Shown: positions 16,615 to 25,960, counted from the first letter of the stretch. The stretch: 64,000 nucleotides of DNA from Bacillota bacterium (GCA_020161295.1 JAIUOA010000005.1:62001-126000), one strand, 5' to 3'. Notes: generated from the letters alone by a model not told the origin. Program-made: numbers and translations.

Positions 16615-18852
16615 TTAAATATATTTGGCTGTGATGGAACGCTCACATTTTTTCAGTTCCTCTGGTGGTCCCTCGAAAAGCACTTCACCGCCTCGTGTAC
16701 CACCATCTACCCCCATATCGATGATCCAATCCGCATTTCTAATGATATCGAGGTTGTGCTCAATCACCACCACGGTATTCCCTTTTTCTACGAGATGATT
16801 GATGATTTTTAGGATACTGGTGATATCCGACATATGAAGCCCCGTAGTGGGTTCATCCATAATATAGATATTTCCCTTCTTGCTAAGTTCTTTTGCGAGC
16901 TTAAGCCTTTGACATTCACCACCTGATAAGGTGTCAAGTGGTTGGCCTAATGTCATGTAGTGAAGTCCCACATCGACGATGTGCTTCAATTTACCCGTGA
17001 TCTCTTTTTGATGGAAAAATTCCACGGCTTCACTAATGGTCATATCCAGGACATCGACGATGGTTTTTTCTCTATACTTGTAACCTAAGACCTCCTGTTT
17101 ATAGCGCTTTCCGCCACAATCCTCACACTCGGTATCCACCGAATCCATAAAGGAGAGATCCGTTTCAATAAAGCCCCTGCCCTTACAGGATTCACAAGCC
17201 CCTTCAGAGTTATAGCTGAATAATCCTGCACTGACATTATTTTCTGTAGCAAACTGCTTTCTAATCTCATCCATGATTCCAGTGAAGGTCGCTGGATTTG
17301 ACCTTAGGTTTGCACTGACGGCCGACTGGTCGATGACCACTGCCTCTGGATGTTCCTTTACGAACACGCCATTTACCAGTGTCGATTTTCCAGAACCTGC
17401 GACACCCGTAACGACTGTAAATAATCCTTTCGGTACCCTGAGCTTCGCCCCTTTCAAATTATGAAGCGTGCTTACGCTGGTTTCATAAAATTGATCAGGT
17501 GTTTTTGAGGCCGTCTTTATCGGTAAATGCTTCTGCAAATATTTGCCTGTCAACGTATCCGATTTTAGAAGATTATCATAAGATCCTTCAAACATGATCT
17601 GTCCACCATGATGACCTGCTAGCGGACCGACATCGATGATATGATCTGCCACCTTGATGACATCGGGATCATGTTCTACCACGATAACGGTATTTCCTTT
17701 ATCTCTCAGCTTCGTCAGCAAATCATTTAATCGATGCACATCGCGTGTATGGAGACCGATACTGGGTTCATCAAAGATGAAAATAATGTCTGTAAAGCTG
17801 CTGGTTAAGTGTTTTACCATCTTAACCCGCTGTGATTCTCCCCCAGATAAAGTGGAAGTTTCACGGTCCAAGCTGACATAATCGAGACCTATTTGAATAA
17901 GGTCGTTTAAGCGCTCGGCAAGATTATTTACCACTGGCTGAACGCTAGGGACTTTAATTTCCTTGATGATTTCTAGGAGTTCATCCACTTGAAGTGCCGT
18001 CATTTCTGATATGTTTCTACCCTTGAGCTTCACGCTTAATACCGTATCATTATACCGCTTCCCGCCACAATCATGACACACCGACTGCATGGTGTATGGC
18101 GCAATTTTCTTCATATTCGCTTCAGATTTTTCATATTCCGTTTTAACGTATTGGCTGATAAATTTCTCCACGAGGCCCATATAGGTGGAATTCATCCCCT
18201 CTATAAAGATGGAGTTGATTTTCTCAGCTTTACCATATACGAGTTTTTGATATTCGTCTTCTGAATAATCCTTAATTTTCTTATCTACGTCGAAAAAACC
18301 AGATAGGGCATACATTTTCCATTGCCAAGTTCCAGGCTTATATCCCGGTAATAAAATCGCCCCTTCATTTAGCGATTTATTGATATCGAGCGATTTCGTC
18401 AGGTCCAGTGTCATGATTTTCCCGATACCCTCACAGGTTTTACACATCCCGTTCGGGTCATTAAAGGAGAAATAGTTAGATGGCCCGATATGGGGTTCGC
18501 CCACTCTAGAAAAAAGCAGTCTTAAAAGTGGATTGATATCCGTGATGGTGCCCAAGGTCGATCTGGAGTTTCCTCCGATTCTTTTCTGGTCGACGATGAT
18601 CGCTAATGAAAGATTTTTGATTTCGTCCACATCCGGATGGCCATACTTGGGCATGAAGCCCTGAACAAACTTGCTATAGGTCTCATTAAGCTGTCGCCCT
18701 GCTTCCTGAGCGATGGTTTCGAAGACGATGGAAGATTTCCCACTCCCTGAAACGCCTGTAAAAACCGTTATTTTTTTCTTCGGAATTTTTAACGAGATAT
18801 TTTTTAGATTATTGACTCGAGCGCCTGTTATTTCAATATAATCACGATTCAT
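16615..18852 (-). CDS. UvrA-like ABC ATPase (short UvrA2/DrrC type)
   Basis: 745 residues from the ATG behind GAGGTG. It has two ABC units, with Walker A GVSGSGKSS and GVAGSGKST, signatures LSGGESQR and LSGGECQR, and Walker B FIFDEPS and YIMDEPT. Zinc-knuckle pairs are CKTCEGIGK/CHDCGGKRY and CESCKGRGF/CEDCGGKRY. True UvrA is ~940 residues. The missing ~200 residues correspond to the UvrB-binding/insertion region, so this is a class II UvrA-like protein of the kind linked to drug tolerance rather than core excision repair. The role is inferred. Confidence 0.88.
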   Translation of the reverse strand: MNRDYIEITGARVNNLKNISLKIPKKKITVFTGVSGSGKSSIVFETIAQEAGRQLNETYSKFVQGFMPKYGHPDVDEIKNLSLAIIVDQKRIGGNSRSTLGTITDINPLLRLLFSRVGEPHIGPSNYFSFNDPNGMCKTCEGIGKIMTLDLTKSLDINKSLNEGAILLPGYKPGTWQWKMYALSGFFDVDKKIKDYSEDEYQKLVYGKAEKINSIFIEGMNSTYMGLVEKFISQYVKTEYEKSEANMKKIAPYTMQSVCHDCGGKRYNDTVLSVKLKGRNISEMTALQVDELLEIIKEIKVPSVQPVVNNLAERLNDLIQIGLDYVSLDRETSTLSGGESQRVKMVKHLTSSFTDIIFIFDEPSIGLHTRDVHRLNDLLTKLRDKGNTVIVVEHDPDVIKVADHIIDVGPLAGHHGGQIMFEGSYDNLLKSDTLTGKYLQKHLPIKTASKTPDQFYETSVSTLHNLKGAKLRVPKGLFTVVTGVAGSGKSTLVNGVFVKEHPEAVVIDQSAVSANLRSNPATFTGIMDEIRKQFATENNVSAGLFSYNSEGACESCKGRGFIETDLSFMDSVDTECEDCGGKRYKQEVLGYKYREKTIVDVLDMTISEAVEFFHQKEITGKLKHIVDVGLHYMTLGQPLDTLSGGECQRLKLAKELSKKGNIYIMDEPTTGLHMSDITSILKIINHLVEKGNTVVVIEHNLDIIRNADWIIDMGVDGGTRGGEVLFEGPPEELKKCERSITAKYI

Positions 18853-18932
18853 TTGACACCTCAATCATAAAAGCTTTGTCAGTATAAGTACTATGCACCA
18901 TTATACCCTTTTTTTGGCATATTCACCACGCT

Positions 18933-18977
18933 AAAAAAATAGGCTTCACCAAGCGTCCGTAGACGATCAATGAAGCC
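18933..18977 (-). terminator. Rho-independent terminator after the lipoprotein gene
   Basis: GGCTTCA (18942-18948) pairs with TGAAGCC (18971-18977). On the minus strand it is followed by an ATTTTTTT tract. Confidence 0.8.
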
Positions 18978-19036
18978 CAATAAGGGGTAAAATTATTATA
19001 GCTTGGGAGAATTACTCATCGAGAGCAATCAATCGG

Positions 19037-20293
19037 CTATGGGCGTTTTTTGCCCATACCACCAGGTCCCATTTGCTGTAGTGTGATTTCTGTGATCTCT
19101 GTGCCATTTACGGTGACTGTTCCACCGTTCAAGGTTGCGGTGCCATCGGCATCAAACGCCGACTGCCCAGAAACGGAGATGATTCCCTCATTAATTTCGA
19201 TACTGCCATTTGAATCGAAGCCATCCGTATCGCCAGCCCCCATGGTCACGTCGATGGTGCCTCCGTTCACCTGAATCATCACTTCTTCAGCGCTCTTGTT
19301 TGTGGCATTAATACCGTCATCTGCTGAATAAAGCGTCAATTCACCACCGTTGATTTGGATATAAGTGGCTTCGAGTCCCTCGGTGCTGGATTGGATATTG
19401 ATGACTCCGCCATCAATTTGAAGAACAGTGGTCGCTCTAACGGCATCATCACCTGCTGTTATATCAAACTTGCCATTTCTAATGTAAATGGCGCCAACTG
19501 ATTGGTCTTCATCATTTTCGCTATGAATCGCATCAGACTGTGCTTTGATCGTGAAAGTACCCTCATAGATATAAATACCGTCATTCGCTTCCAGTCCATG
19601 ACCTTCCGCTGTGATGACATAAGTCCCACCAGTAATCTTTAGATCATCCTTTGATGTTATGGCATTGTCAGTTGCTGAATTTATGGTTAATATGCCTGTC
19701 CCATTTAATACCAGGTCCGATTTTGAAAAGACGACTGCATCCGTGTTTGTGTCACCATCCGCTGTAAACGCACCATTAACCGTTAAGGTACTGTTATTGG
19801 CCGTCGTGGTGATGAACACTTTATCGCCTGATTTTATATAGATAGCGGGTGTGCTCTGATTGGTTATCGTTACCCCATCTAATACCAGTTGAACCTTTGC
19901 ATCTTCTGGTGCTGCGACGACTATCATCGCGTCTGTGGCTTCCCCAGAAATGAGGTATACGCCCTCTTCAGTGATATCAACCGACCCGTTGCTTGTTACA
20001 TTAAGCTTTATCGCATCGTTTAGGTCCACATTCTGCTCTAAATCACGTTCGGTAAAGAGCTCTGAAACATTGAGCTTCGATCCTTCAACAGCCGTTAAAC
20101 TAATACTTGATCCCGCTTCAGTATTACTTTCACTATTACTTTGAGTATTTCCTTCAGTACTGCTTTCACTATTGGCCTCTGAGGCAGCGTCGGTAATCAC
20201 GTTCACAGTCTCTCCTTGTGCGGGTGCTACTGTACATCCCACGATTGATAGGCTTAATATCATGATTAATATAAAACTCACAACTTTTTTCAT
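19037..20293 (-). CDS. Carbohydrate-binding-domain lipoprotein (DUF4353)
   Basis: 418 residues from the ATG that best fits GAGGAG. A signal peptide ends in a lipobox (LSIVGC), followed by a Ser/Asn/Glu-rich linker (~25-60). The rest is a parallel beta-helix-like repeat region (DDGINATNKS, GVYLISGEA and many GG/ING turns) of the DUF4353 carbohydrate-binding family. It ends in GPGGMGKKRP. The cell-surface role is unknown. A two-copy 11-bp repeat lies ~70 bp upstream of the start and matches one in front of the winged-helix gene at 21656. Confidence 0.8.
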   Translation of the reverse strand: MKKVVSFILIMILSLSIVGCTVAPAQGETVNVITDAASEANSESSTEGNTQSNSESNTEAGSSISLTAVEGSKLNVSELFTERDLEQNVDLNDAIKLNVTSNGSVDITEEGVYLISGEATDAMIVVAAPEDAKVQLVLDGVTITNQSTPAIYIKSGDKVFITTTANNSTLTVNGAFTADGDTNTDAVVFSKSDLVLNGTGILTINSATDNAITSKDDLKITGGTYVITAEGHGLEANDGIYIYEGTFTIKAQSDAIHSENDEDQSVGAIYIRNGKFDITAGDDAVRATTVLQIDGGVINIQSSTEGLEATYIQINGGELTLYSADDGINATNKSAEEVMIQVNGGTIDVTMGAGDTDGFDSNGSIEINEGIISVSGQSAFDADGTATLNGGTVTVNGTEITEITLQQMGPGGMGKKRP

Positions 20294-20361
20294 CTTCATT
20301 TCTCCTCTATGCATTTATTAAAGTTTTTTCTACTAACGATGCGTTGCTTTAATTATTAATG

Positions 20362-20383
20362 ACGAACCTTAAATGAACCTAAA
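20362..20383. promoter_or_regulatory. OmpR/PhoB-type direct-repeat operator, site A
   Basis: Two adjacent 11-bp units ACGAACCTTAA and ATGAACCTAAA. On the minus strand they read TTTAGGTTCAT and TTAAGGTTCGT. The site lies between the divergent lipoprotein (19037) and DUF2177 (20463) genes. It shares AGGTTCATTTAAGG with site B at 21591. Confidence 0.7.
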
Positions 20384-20462
20384 ATAAAAAAAATTTTTAA
20401 ATTGCATACAACCTATTTTTCGAGGTATATATGATGCATCACAACATTTTTGGAGGTCTTAT

Positions 20463-20861
20463 ATGGAGTTAGTAAAACGTTATCTAATTACTTTGGTTGT
20501 TTTCTTCGTCATCGATATTTTTTGGCTCGGTGTCGTGGCTAAGAAGTTATACAGTAAAGAACTGGGATTTATCATGAGTGACCGTCCAAACTGGACAGCA
20601 GCCATCATTTTTTATTTGGTCTTCATCATGGGGCTCGTGTTTTTCGTGATCAATCCAGCCATGGAAAAAAACGCATGGCAATATGCGTTATTTGTCGGGA
20701 TGTTTTTTGGCTTCGTGACCTATGCGACCTATGACCTCACCAATCTCGCAACACTTAAAAATTGGCCGTTAAAAATCACGCTCATCGATCTTGCATGGGG
20801 AACGTCCTTAGGTGGTGCCGTTTCGACACTATCGTTTTTTATTCTTAAATGGCTTAAATAA
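20463..20861 (+). CDS. DUF2177 membrane protein
   Basis: 132 residues, four membrane helices, with the family motifs IDIFWLGVVAKKLY, FFGFVTYATYDLTNLATLK and IDLAWGTSLGG. It starts behind GGAGG and is followed after 11 bp by an alpha/beta hydrolase gene. The function of DUF2177 is unknown. Confidence 0.85.
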   Translation: MELVKRYLITLVVFFVIDIFWLGVVAKKLYSKELGFIMSDRPNWTAAIIFYLVFIMGLVFFVINPAMEKNAWQYALFVGMFFGFVTYATYDLTNLATLKNWPLKITLIDLAWGTSLGGAVSTLSFFILKWLK

Positions 20862-20872
20862 TTGAGGTGCTT

Positions 20873-21580
20873 ATGAAAAGAAAAATGTCACTAGGAAAAA
20901 AAATCACCATCACTGCCGTCGCGTTACTCCTCTTACTGGTGGGTGGTTTCCTCATCTATTCGCTTGATTATTATCGGGCATCTGCTGATGTATCGCTGAT
21001 CGTAGAACAATCCCCATTAAGGATTGAGACTGCAGATCATATGACGGTCATTTATCCTACTGGAAACAACCTAGATACAGGGATTATTTTCTATCCTGGT
21101 GGAAAGGTTGAAGCAAATGCTTATCTACCGTTGTTAGTTAAATTATCTGAGCTGGGTTATACCACTGTCCTGGTGGAAATGCCGCTAAATTTGGCCGTTT
21201 TTAACAGTAATGGTGCTGAAGAAGCATTTACATTGGCACCAGAAATCAAAGACTGGTACCTCGCTGGTCACTCACTGGGTGGTGCAATGGCGAGCAGTTA
21301 TATGGAAGATCACTACGATCAGTTTAAAGGTTTAATATTATTAGCATCCTATCCCTTAAATGATGCACCGATTGAGACGCTGGTTTTATATGGCACATAT
21401 GATCAAGTGCTGGATCAATCTACGCTGGAAGGCGTTGAAAACAAAGTGGAAATTATCGGTGGTAACCACGCTTACTTCGGGAATTATGGCGAACAGGAGG
21501 GCGATGGGATCGCCATCATCACCAGAGAGGAACAGCAAGCGTTTACAGCGAAAGCCATCCATCAGTTTATCAATCCATAA
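20873..21580 (+). CDS. Membrane-anchored alpha/beta hydrolase
   Basis: 235 residues from the ATG behind GAGGTG. One N-terminal membrane anchor (ITITAVALLLLLVGGFLIYS) is followed by an extracytoplasmic hydrolase domain with the nucleophile elbow GHSLGG, an acid near YGTYDQVLD and the C-terminal His in GGNHAYFG. This is the hydrolase_5 type. Substrate unknown. It is co-transcribed with DUF2177. Confidence 0.82.
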   Translation: MKRKMSLGKKITITAVALLLLLVGGFLIYSLDYYRASADVSLIVEQSPLRIETADHMTVIYPTGNNLDTGIIFYPGGKVEANAYLPLLVKLSELGYTTVLVEMPLNLAVFNSNGAEEAFTLAPEIKDWYLAGHSLGGAMASSYMEDHYDQFKGLILLASYPLNDAPIETLVLYGTYDQVLDQSTLEGVENKVEIIGGNHAYFGNYGEQEGDGIAIITREEQQAFTAKAIHQFINP

Positions 21581-21590
21581 ACGGTGAAGT

Positions 21591-21612
21591 TTTAAGGTTC
21601 ATTTAAGGCTTA
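21591..21612 (+). promoter_or_regulatory. OmpR/PhoB-type direct-repeat operator, site B
   Basis: Two abutting 11-bp units, TTTAAGGTTCA (21591-21601) and TTTAAGGCTTA (21602-21612), with a further inverted GGCCTTAAA just after. It is 44 bp upstream of the winged-helix gene start, so autoregulation is likely. Confidence 0.72.
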
Positions 21613-21655
21613 GGCCTTAAACTACTCTTGAAAATAACGATTCAGGAGAAGAGCG

Positions 21656-21985
21656 ATGAACTCAAATCAGAAGCATGAACCCTTGATTTCCTATAACAAC
21701 CTGACGATCAATTTCTCAGCCCAGTGTGCTGAAGTAGGTGGCGCCCCTCTTAAATTGACCCGTTTGGAGTTCAATACACTGGCATACCTTCTAAAAAACA
21801 AGAACACGGCGGTGCCGCGAACTGAACTGCTAAACGAAATCTGGCATATTAACTGTGTGATCGATACACGTGCCACGGACGACACCATGAAGCGTTTACG
21901 GAAAAAGCTGAGTCTGTACGGCGCTCAAATCATGATTGAAACCATCCGTGGATACGGGTTTATCGTAAGGGATCTGCAGCATTAG
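21656..21985 (+). CDS. Stand-alone OmpR/PhoB-type winged-helix DNA-binding protein
   Basis: A 109-residue protein consisting only of the Trans_reg_C effector domain: LKLTRLEFNTLAYLLKNKNT, VPRTELLNEIWH and IETIRGYGFIV. No receiver domain is present and the upstream sequence has its own ribosome site, so it is not a simple truncation of a normal response regulator. Matching 11-bp direct repeats lie upstream of it and upstream of the lipoprotein/DUF2177 pair, suggesting a small phospho-independent regulon. Confidence 0.85.
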   Translation: MNSNQKHEPLISYNNLTINFSAQCAEVGGAPLKLTRLEFNTLAYLLKNKNTAVPRTELLNEIWHINCVIDTRATDDTMKRLRKKLSLYGAQIMIETIRGYGFIVRDLQH

Positions 21986-22007
21986 TCATCAATATTTGGT
22001 CGTAAAT

Positions 22008-22037
22008 CAAAAGCGCTTCATTATTGAAGGGCTTTTG
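22008..22037 (+). terminator. Rho-independent terminator
   Basis: CAAAAGCGCTTCA and TGAAGGGCTTTTG form a hairpin with one mismatch, followed by TTTTG. It ends the winged-helix gene. Confidence 0.8.
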
Positions 22038-22147
22038 TTTTGTCTATTTTCTCACCTTGATTCTTAAATAATCATTAGAAATGACCTTATACTGATGCCG
22101 AGTGGTATAATATGGGTATTATATGGTATCCATCAGTGAGGTTGATT

Positions 22148-24442
22148 ATGAATACATACCTGAGTTATAAATTAAAAGTAAATCGATTTTCTAAAGTGTT
22201 GCTTTGCTTTATCGGACTCCTCGTTATAACTATAAATTTTTATATCAGCATTGCAGATGCCCCTGTGGTTAATTACACAGTCGATCGCAATTATCCTCCC
22301 TATACCTTTGCTGATGAGGGCGGATTCTATGGCTTCGACCCAGCTCTGACCAACATGATTTTTAAGCGTGAGGACTATGAGGTCGTTTACGCCACTGACA
22401 CATGGGCAAATGTCTATGCAGCGGTTAAAGGTGGTGATATCGACATCGCTGGCATCATCGCTGTCACTGAAGAGCGTAAACGCGATGTGCTTTATTCTGA
22501 CCCTGTGCTGATCTCCTATGTTGCATTGTACACACTGGCAGATTCAGAAAAGGTCACCACTGATGATCTAAAACAACTTAATGTGGGTGTGGGAAAAGGC
22601 TACTATACGGAAGAGCTTTTGCGAACAGAGCTAAGACTTTCGTCATATCGTGCATATGAGAATTTGGATGATGCATTTGATGCGCTACTCTCCGGTGAAA
22701 TTGATGTTTTATTTGAAAATCAGCAGTTTATCGAACATCTATTGGTCAGCGAGGGGCTAAGAGGGGAAATAATTCCTCAAGTTACCAACCTGTATCCACG
22801 TGAGCACGCTTATGCCATTTCTAAAGACAGAGCAGATCTCGTCTCTTATATTAACAATCGCCTCCAGTCGCTCAAAAAGTCTGGGGTTTTCGAAGTCCTT
22901 TATCAAAAGTACTTCTATGCGCATTCTGCCTGGTACGAAGCACAGAAAAAGACACAGACCATGGTAATTATCACCATCGCGTTACTATTTATTCTGATTG
23001 CTTTTATAGGCCTTCAGCTACTGATCAAGTCACTTAGGAGGAAAATCAATGTAAAATATATAGAACTAATGGAAGCGCATGAAGAACTGACGGCTGCAAA
23101 TGTAGAGCTGGAAGCGCATTATGAAGAAATTCAGGCATACAGCGAAAAAGTCAACCAATTGGCCTATTATGACGCTTTAACAGGGCTACCAAATCGCACC
23201 TTTCTTAACGAGCATTTAGAAAAACTATTTCCACTACCTGTTTATTCAACGGGGGCATGGTATGCGGCGTTCTATATCGAGATGGATAATTTTAAGCAAA
23301 TCAACGACACACTGGGACATGAATACGGTGATCTCGTTCTGAAAGCCATCAGTGAGTGCCTAGTCAACAACCTAAAGGAGGAACCGTTAATCGCTCGAAC
23401 GGGAGGTGACGAGTTTTTCATTATGGTCAAAGGGTTGGTGAATCGAGAGGAAATCGATCAATACGCAGAACAAATCAAGCTATTAATTAACCGACTTTGG
23501 GAGATAGGCGACCATGAGATTTATCTTTCTGCAAGTATCGGTATTTTGGATATCAATCAGTTCTGTAAGGCACCCACTGATGTATATAAAAAAGTTGATA
23601 CCGCCGTGTATCACGCAAAACAGCACAACCACGGGGGCTACATTCACTTCGACGAGAGCATGCTCCTCAATATAAAAACCAAATCGATTATGGAGAAAAA
23701 ATTACGGAAGGCCATCGAGCTAAAGGAATTTACGCTCCATTACCAGCCTTACTTCGATTCATATACAAGTGAACTCTTAGGCGTGGAAGCGCTTATCAGA
23801 TGGCAAGAACCCGAAATCGGTCTCATTAGCCCTGCGGATTTCATACCACTTGCAGAAGAAACGGGGCTAATCGTACCTATAGGAAACTGGGTTTTAGAGG
23901 AAGCAATCCAGCAAAATAAAAAGTGGCAGACTGTGAATGGCATATATATCCCTGTTTCGGTGAATATTGCGGGTATGCAGCTTGACGAAGACCAGTTCGT
24001 CTCCCGTGTCAATGCACTTCTGACAAAATACTACTTAGCTCCTCAATACTTGCAGCTCGAAATCACAGAAAGTAGCATTCTAAAGAACTTAGATAAAAGT
24101 GTCGCGCACCTTAGTGTTTTAAAATCCAAAGGGGTTAAAATCTCTCTCGACGACTTTGGTACGGGATATTCTTCCTTATCTTACATGATGCATCTTCCTG
24201 TGGACTCTATTAAGATTGATAAAAGCTTCGTGGACGATATCACGAACGACCATCATGAGATTATCGTCGGTGACATTATTTCAATCGCTCATAAGCTGAA
24301 CCTGATCATCATCGCCGAGGGGGTTGAAAGTACGAATCAACTTGAATACCTGAAAGAAGCGGCATGTGATGCTATTCAAGGCTATCTCTTTTCTAAACCG
24401 CTAGACACAGCATCTGTTGAGAACTTATTTAAAAAACAATGA
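22148..24442 (+). CDS. Substrate-binding-domain receptor with GGDEF and EAL domains
   Basis: 764 residues from the ATG behind GTGAGG. Order: N-terminal membrane helix, periplasmic-binding-protein type 2 sensor (~40-265; VDRNYPPYTFADEGGFYGFD and GDIDIAGIIAVTEERK), a second helix (~275-300), a coiled coil, GGDEF (~345-510) with an intact GGDEF and no RxxD site, then EAL (~520-764) with intact VEALIRW and DDFGTGYSSL. It should sense an amino-acid-like ligand outside the cell and tune c-di-GMP. Both catalytic motifs are intact, so net direction cannot be called. Confidence 0.92.
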   Translation: MNTYLSYKLKVNRFSKVLLCFIGLLVITINFYISIADAPVVNYTVDRNYPPYTFADEGGFYGFDPALTNMIFKREDYEVVYATDTWANVYAAVKGGDIDIAGIIAVTEERKRDVLYSDPVLISYVALYTLADSEKVTTDDLKQLNVGVGKGYYTEELLRTELRLSSYRAYENLDDAFDALLSGEIDVLFENQQFIEHLLVSEGLRGEIIPQVTNLYPREHAYAISKDRADLVSYINNRLQSLKKSGVFEVLYQKYFYAHSAWYEAQKKTQTMVIITIALLFILIAFIGLQLLIKSLRRKINVKYIELMEAHEELTAANVELEAHYEEIQAYSEKVNQLAYYDALTGLPNRTFLNEHLEKLFPLPVYSTGAWYAAFYIEMDNFKQINDTLGHEYGDLVLKAISECLVNNLKEEPLIARTGGDEFFIMVKGLVNREEIDQYAEQIKLLINRLWEIGDHEIYLSASIGILDINQFCKAPTDVYKKVDTAVYHAKQHNHGGYIHFDESMLLNIKTKSIMEKKLRKAIELKEFTLHYQPYFDSYTSELLGVEALIRWQEPEIGLISPADFIPLAEETGLIVPIGNWVLEEAIQQNKKWQTVNGIYIPVSVNIAGMQLDEDQFVSRVNALLTKYYLAPQYLQLEITESSILKNLDKSVAHLSVLKSKGVKISLDDFGTGYSSLSYMMHLPVDSIKIDKSFVDDITNDHHEIIVGDIISIAHKLNLIIIAEGVESTNQLEYLKEAACDAIQGYLFSKPLDTASVENLFKKQ

Positions 24443-24457
24443 TATGAGGAGCCTTTC

Positions 24458-24976
24458 ATGGAACTATGGGATTTATATGACGAAGATAGAAAACCGCTAA
24501 ACAGGACAAAACCCCGTGGTTCAGTACTTGAACCAGGTGAATATCACTATGTCGTCCATGTGTGCCTCTTCAACCCTAAGGGCGAGCTGTTGATTCAACA
24601 AAGACAGCCCTTTAAGAAAGGCTGGCCGGGGTTATGGGATGTTTCAGTGGGTGGAAGCGTACTCGCTGGCGAAACCAGCCGTGAGGCGGCCATCAGAGAG
24701 ACCATGGAAGAAATCGGCCTTTCCATCGATTTAACATCGATTAGACCCCATTTAACGGTCAACTTCGATGTGGGTTTTGACGATTTCTATATTCTCGAAA
24801 GCGATTTTGAGATTTCTTCACTTACTCTCCAGGAGGAAGAGGTCAGGGCTGCGAGATGGGCATCACTAGAAGAAATTCTAATGATGATCGATGAAGGTGA
24901 TTTCATCCCCTACTACTCTGGGTTGATTCACTTCTTATTTGAAAACATAAAAGCCTATGGCGCCATTATAAAATAG
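24458..24976 (+). CDS. Nudix hydrolase
   Basis: 172 residues. The Nudix box is intact: GGSVLAGETSREAAIRETME with EEIG following. The N-terminus (ELWDLYDEDRKPLNR and PGEYHYVVHVCLFN) resembles the IDI-like/YfcD subgroup of Nudix proteins. The substrate is probably a nucleoside or isoprenoid diphosphate derivative, not determinable here. It follows the GGDEF-EAL gene after 15 bp. Confidence 0.88.
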   Translation: MELWDLYDEDRKPLNRTKPRGSVLEPGEYHYVVHVCLFNPKGELLIQQRQPFKKGWPGLWDVSVGGSVLAGETSREAAIRETMEEIGLSIDLTSIRPHLTVNFDVGFDDFYILESDFEISSLTLQEEEVRAARWASLEEILMMIDEGDFIPYYSGLIHFLFENIKAYGAIIK

Positions 24977-24982
24977 CGAAAC

Positions 24983-25020
24983 GTCAAATATAATTCGATA
25001 TTCATCGAAATGTATTTGAC
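24983..25020. promoter_or_regulatory. Long palindrome overlapping the ArsR-operon promoter
   Basis: The outer arms GTCAAATA and TATTTGAC and inner arms TTCGAT and ATCGAA are perfectly paired around ATTC. The right outer arm contains the -35 TTGAC of the following promoter, and a T-rich stretch follows. It can therefore act both as a terminator for the Nudix gene and as an operator. A further ATCGAA half-site lies just past the -10. Confidence 0.72.
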
Positions 25021-25044
25021 TTTTTGTTTTGATGGTTGTATATT
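25016..25044 (+). promoter_or_regulatory. Sigma-A promoter of the ArsR operon
   Basis: TTGACT (25016-25021), 17-bp spacer, TATATT (25039-25044). It drives the 97-residue protein and ArsR-DUF2087 genes. Operator half-sites overlap both ends. Confidence 0.8.
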
Positions 25045-25086
25045 TTATTTAGATATATATCGAATTAAAATTACAGGAGAAAAATC

Positions 25087-25380
25087 ATGACACCGATTAT
25101 TCAATACAAAGCCTTATTAGGAAATTTAAAAAAGGATAAAGAAGCCCTCATTAAGCAATTCAACACGCAATATGCCCTCGATGATGCAAAATTTGCAAAA
25201 ATCGAACTCAACATTATCGATGTTTTCGAAAAAATTCCACAAAACTGGCGCGAACACCTTTCAGAGTGTGAAGCTTATGGCGACATAGAAGGTGCCCATA
25301 TTGAGCATCTCAAACTGAACCAAGCCGCCGCTTTAAAGGATGCTTTTGTCACGCTACTGAAGGAGGAAGCCCATGAGTAA
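25087..25380 (+). CDS. Small protein of unknown function in ArsR operon
   Basis: 97 residues, soluble and helical by composition, with IPQNWREHLSECEAYGDIEG in the middle. No known domain was recognised. It has its own ribosome site (AGGAG) and overlaps the ArsR gene by 8 bp, so the two are co-expressed and may act together. Confidence 0.7.
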   Translation: MTPIIQYKALLGNLKKDKEALIKQFNTQYALDDAKFAKIELNIIDVFEKIPQNWREHLSECEAYGDIEGAHIEHLKLNQAAALKDAFVTLLKEEAHE

Positions 25381-25960
25381 CCCACAAATGGATATGGATC
25401 AAGCCATAAAAACCTTTAAAGCCCTTTCTGACGGCTCTAGACTGCGTATTCTATCCTCATTGATGGAAGCCCCCAAATACGTCGAAATCATCGCGGAAAG
25501 ACTTGAGCTCGCCCCTTCCACCGTATCCTTTCACCTTAAAAAGCTCGAGGAGGCGGACCTCGTGACGAAGGAAAAGGATCAATACTATATCAACTATTCC
25601 ATCAATAGCGAAATCTTCGATCGACCTTTAAAATACTGGATCAATCCTGAACATCAAGCCACTGACGCTGAATCGCTTAGGGAAGCCACTTACCGACAAA
25701 AAGTGCTCGATACCTTTATTAAATATCATAAGCTTATATCGATTCCAGTGCAGCGTAAAAAGCGTCTGATCATCCTGGAGCACCTCGTGGGTGAGTTCGA
25801 CTTCACGCGAAAATACACCGAAAAAGAAGTGAATCTGATTATCGCATCCTATCATGATGATTTCGCGACTTTGCGAAGAGAATTTATCAACGAAAAACTA
25901 CTAATGCGTGAAAATGGCATCTACTGGCGCACTCCTAAAGCAGAAAACCCGGTTAAATGA
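25373..25960 (+). CDS. ArsR-family regulator with DUF2087 domain
   Basis: 195 residues. The N-terminal ~90 residues are an ArsR winged helix (TFKALSDGSRLRILSSLMEA and LAPSTVSFHLKKLEEADLV). The C-terminal ~75 residues are DUF2087 (RKYTEKEVNLIIASYHDDFA and LRREFI). No metal-binding CxC motif is visible in the ArsR part, so a metal sensor role is unlikely. It probably autoregulates through the palindrome at 24983. Confidence 0.88.
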   Translation: MSNPQMDMDQAIKTFKALSDGSRLRILSSLMEAPKYVEIIAERLELAPSTVSFHLKKLEEADLVTKEKDQYYINYSINSEIFDRPLKYWINPEHQATDAESLREATYRQKVLDTFIKYHKLISIPVQRKKRLIILEHLVGEFDFTRKYTEKEVNLIIASYHDDFATLRREFINEKLLMRENGIYWRTPKAENPVK

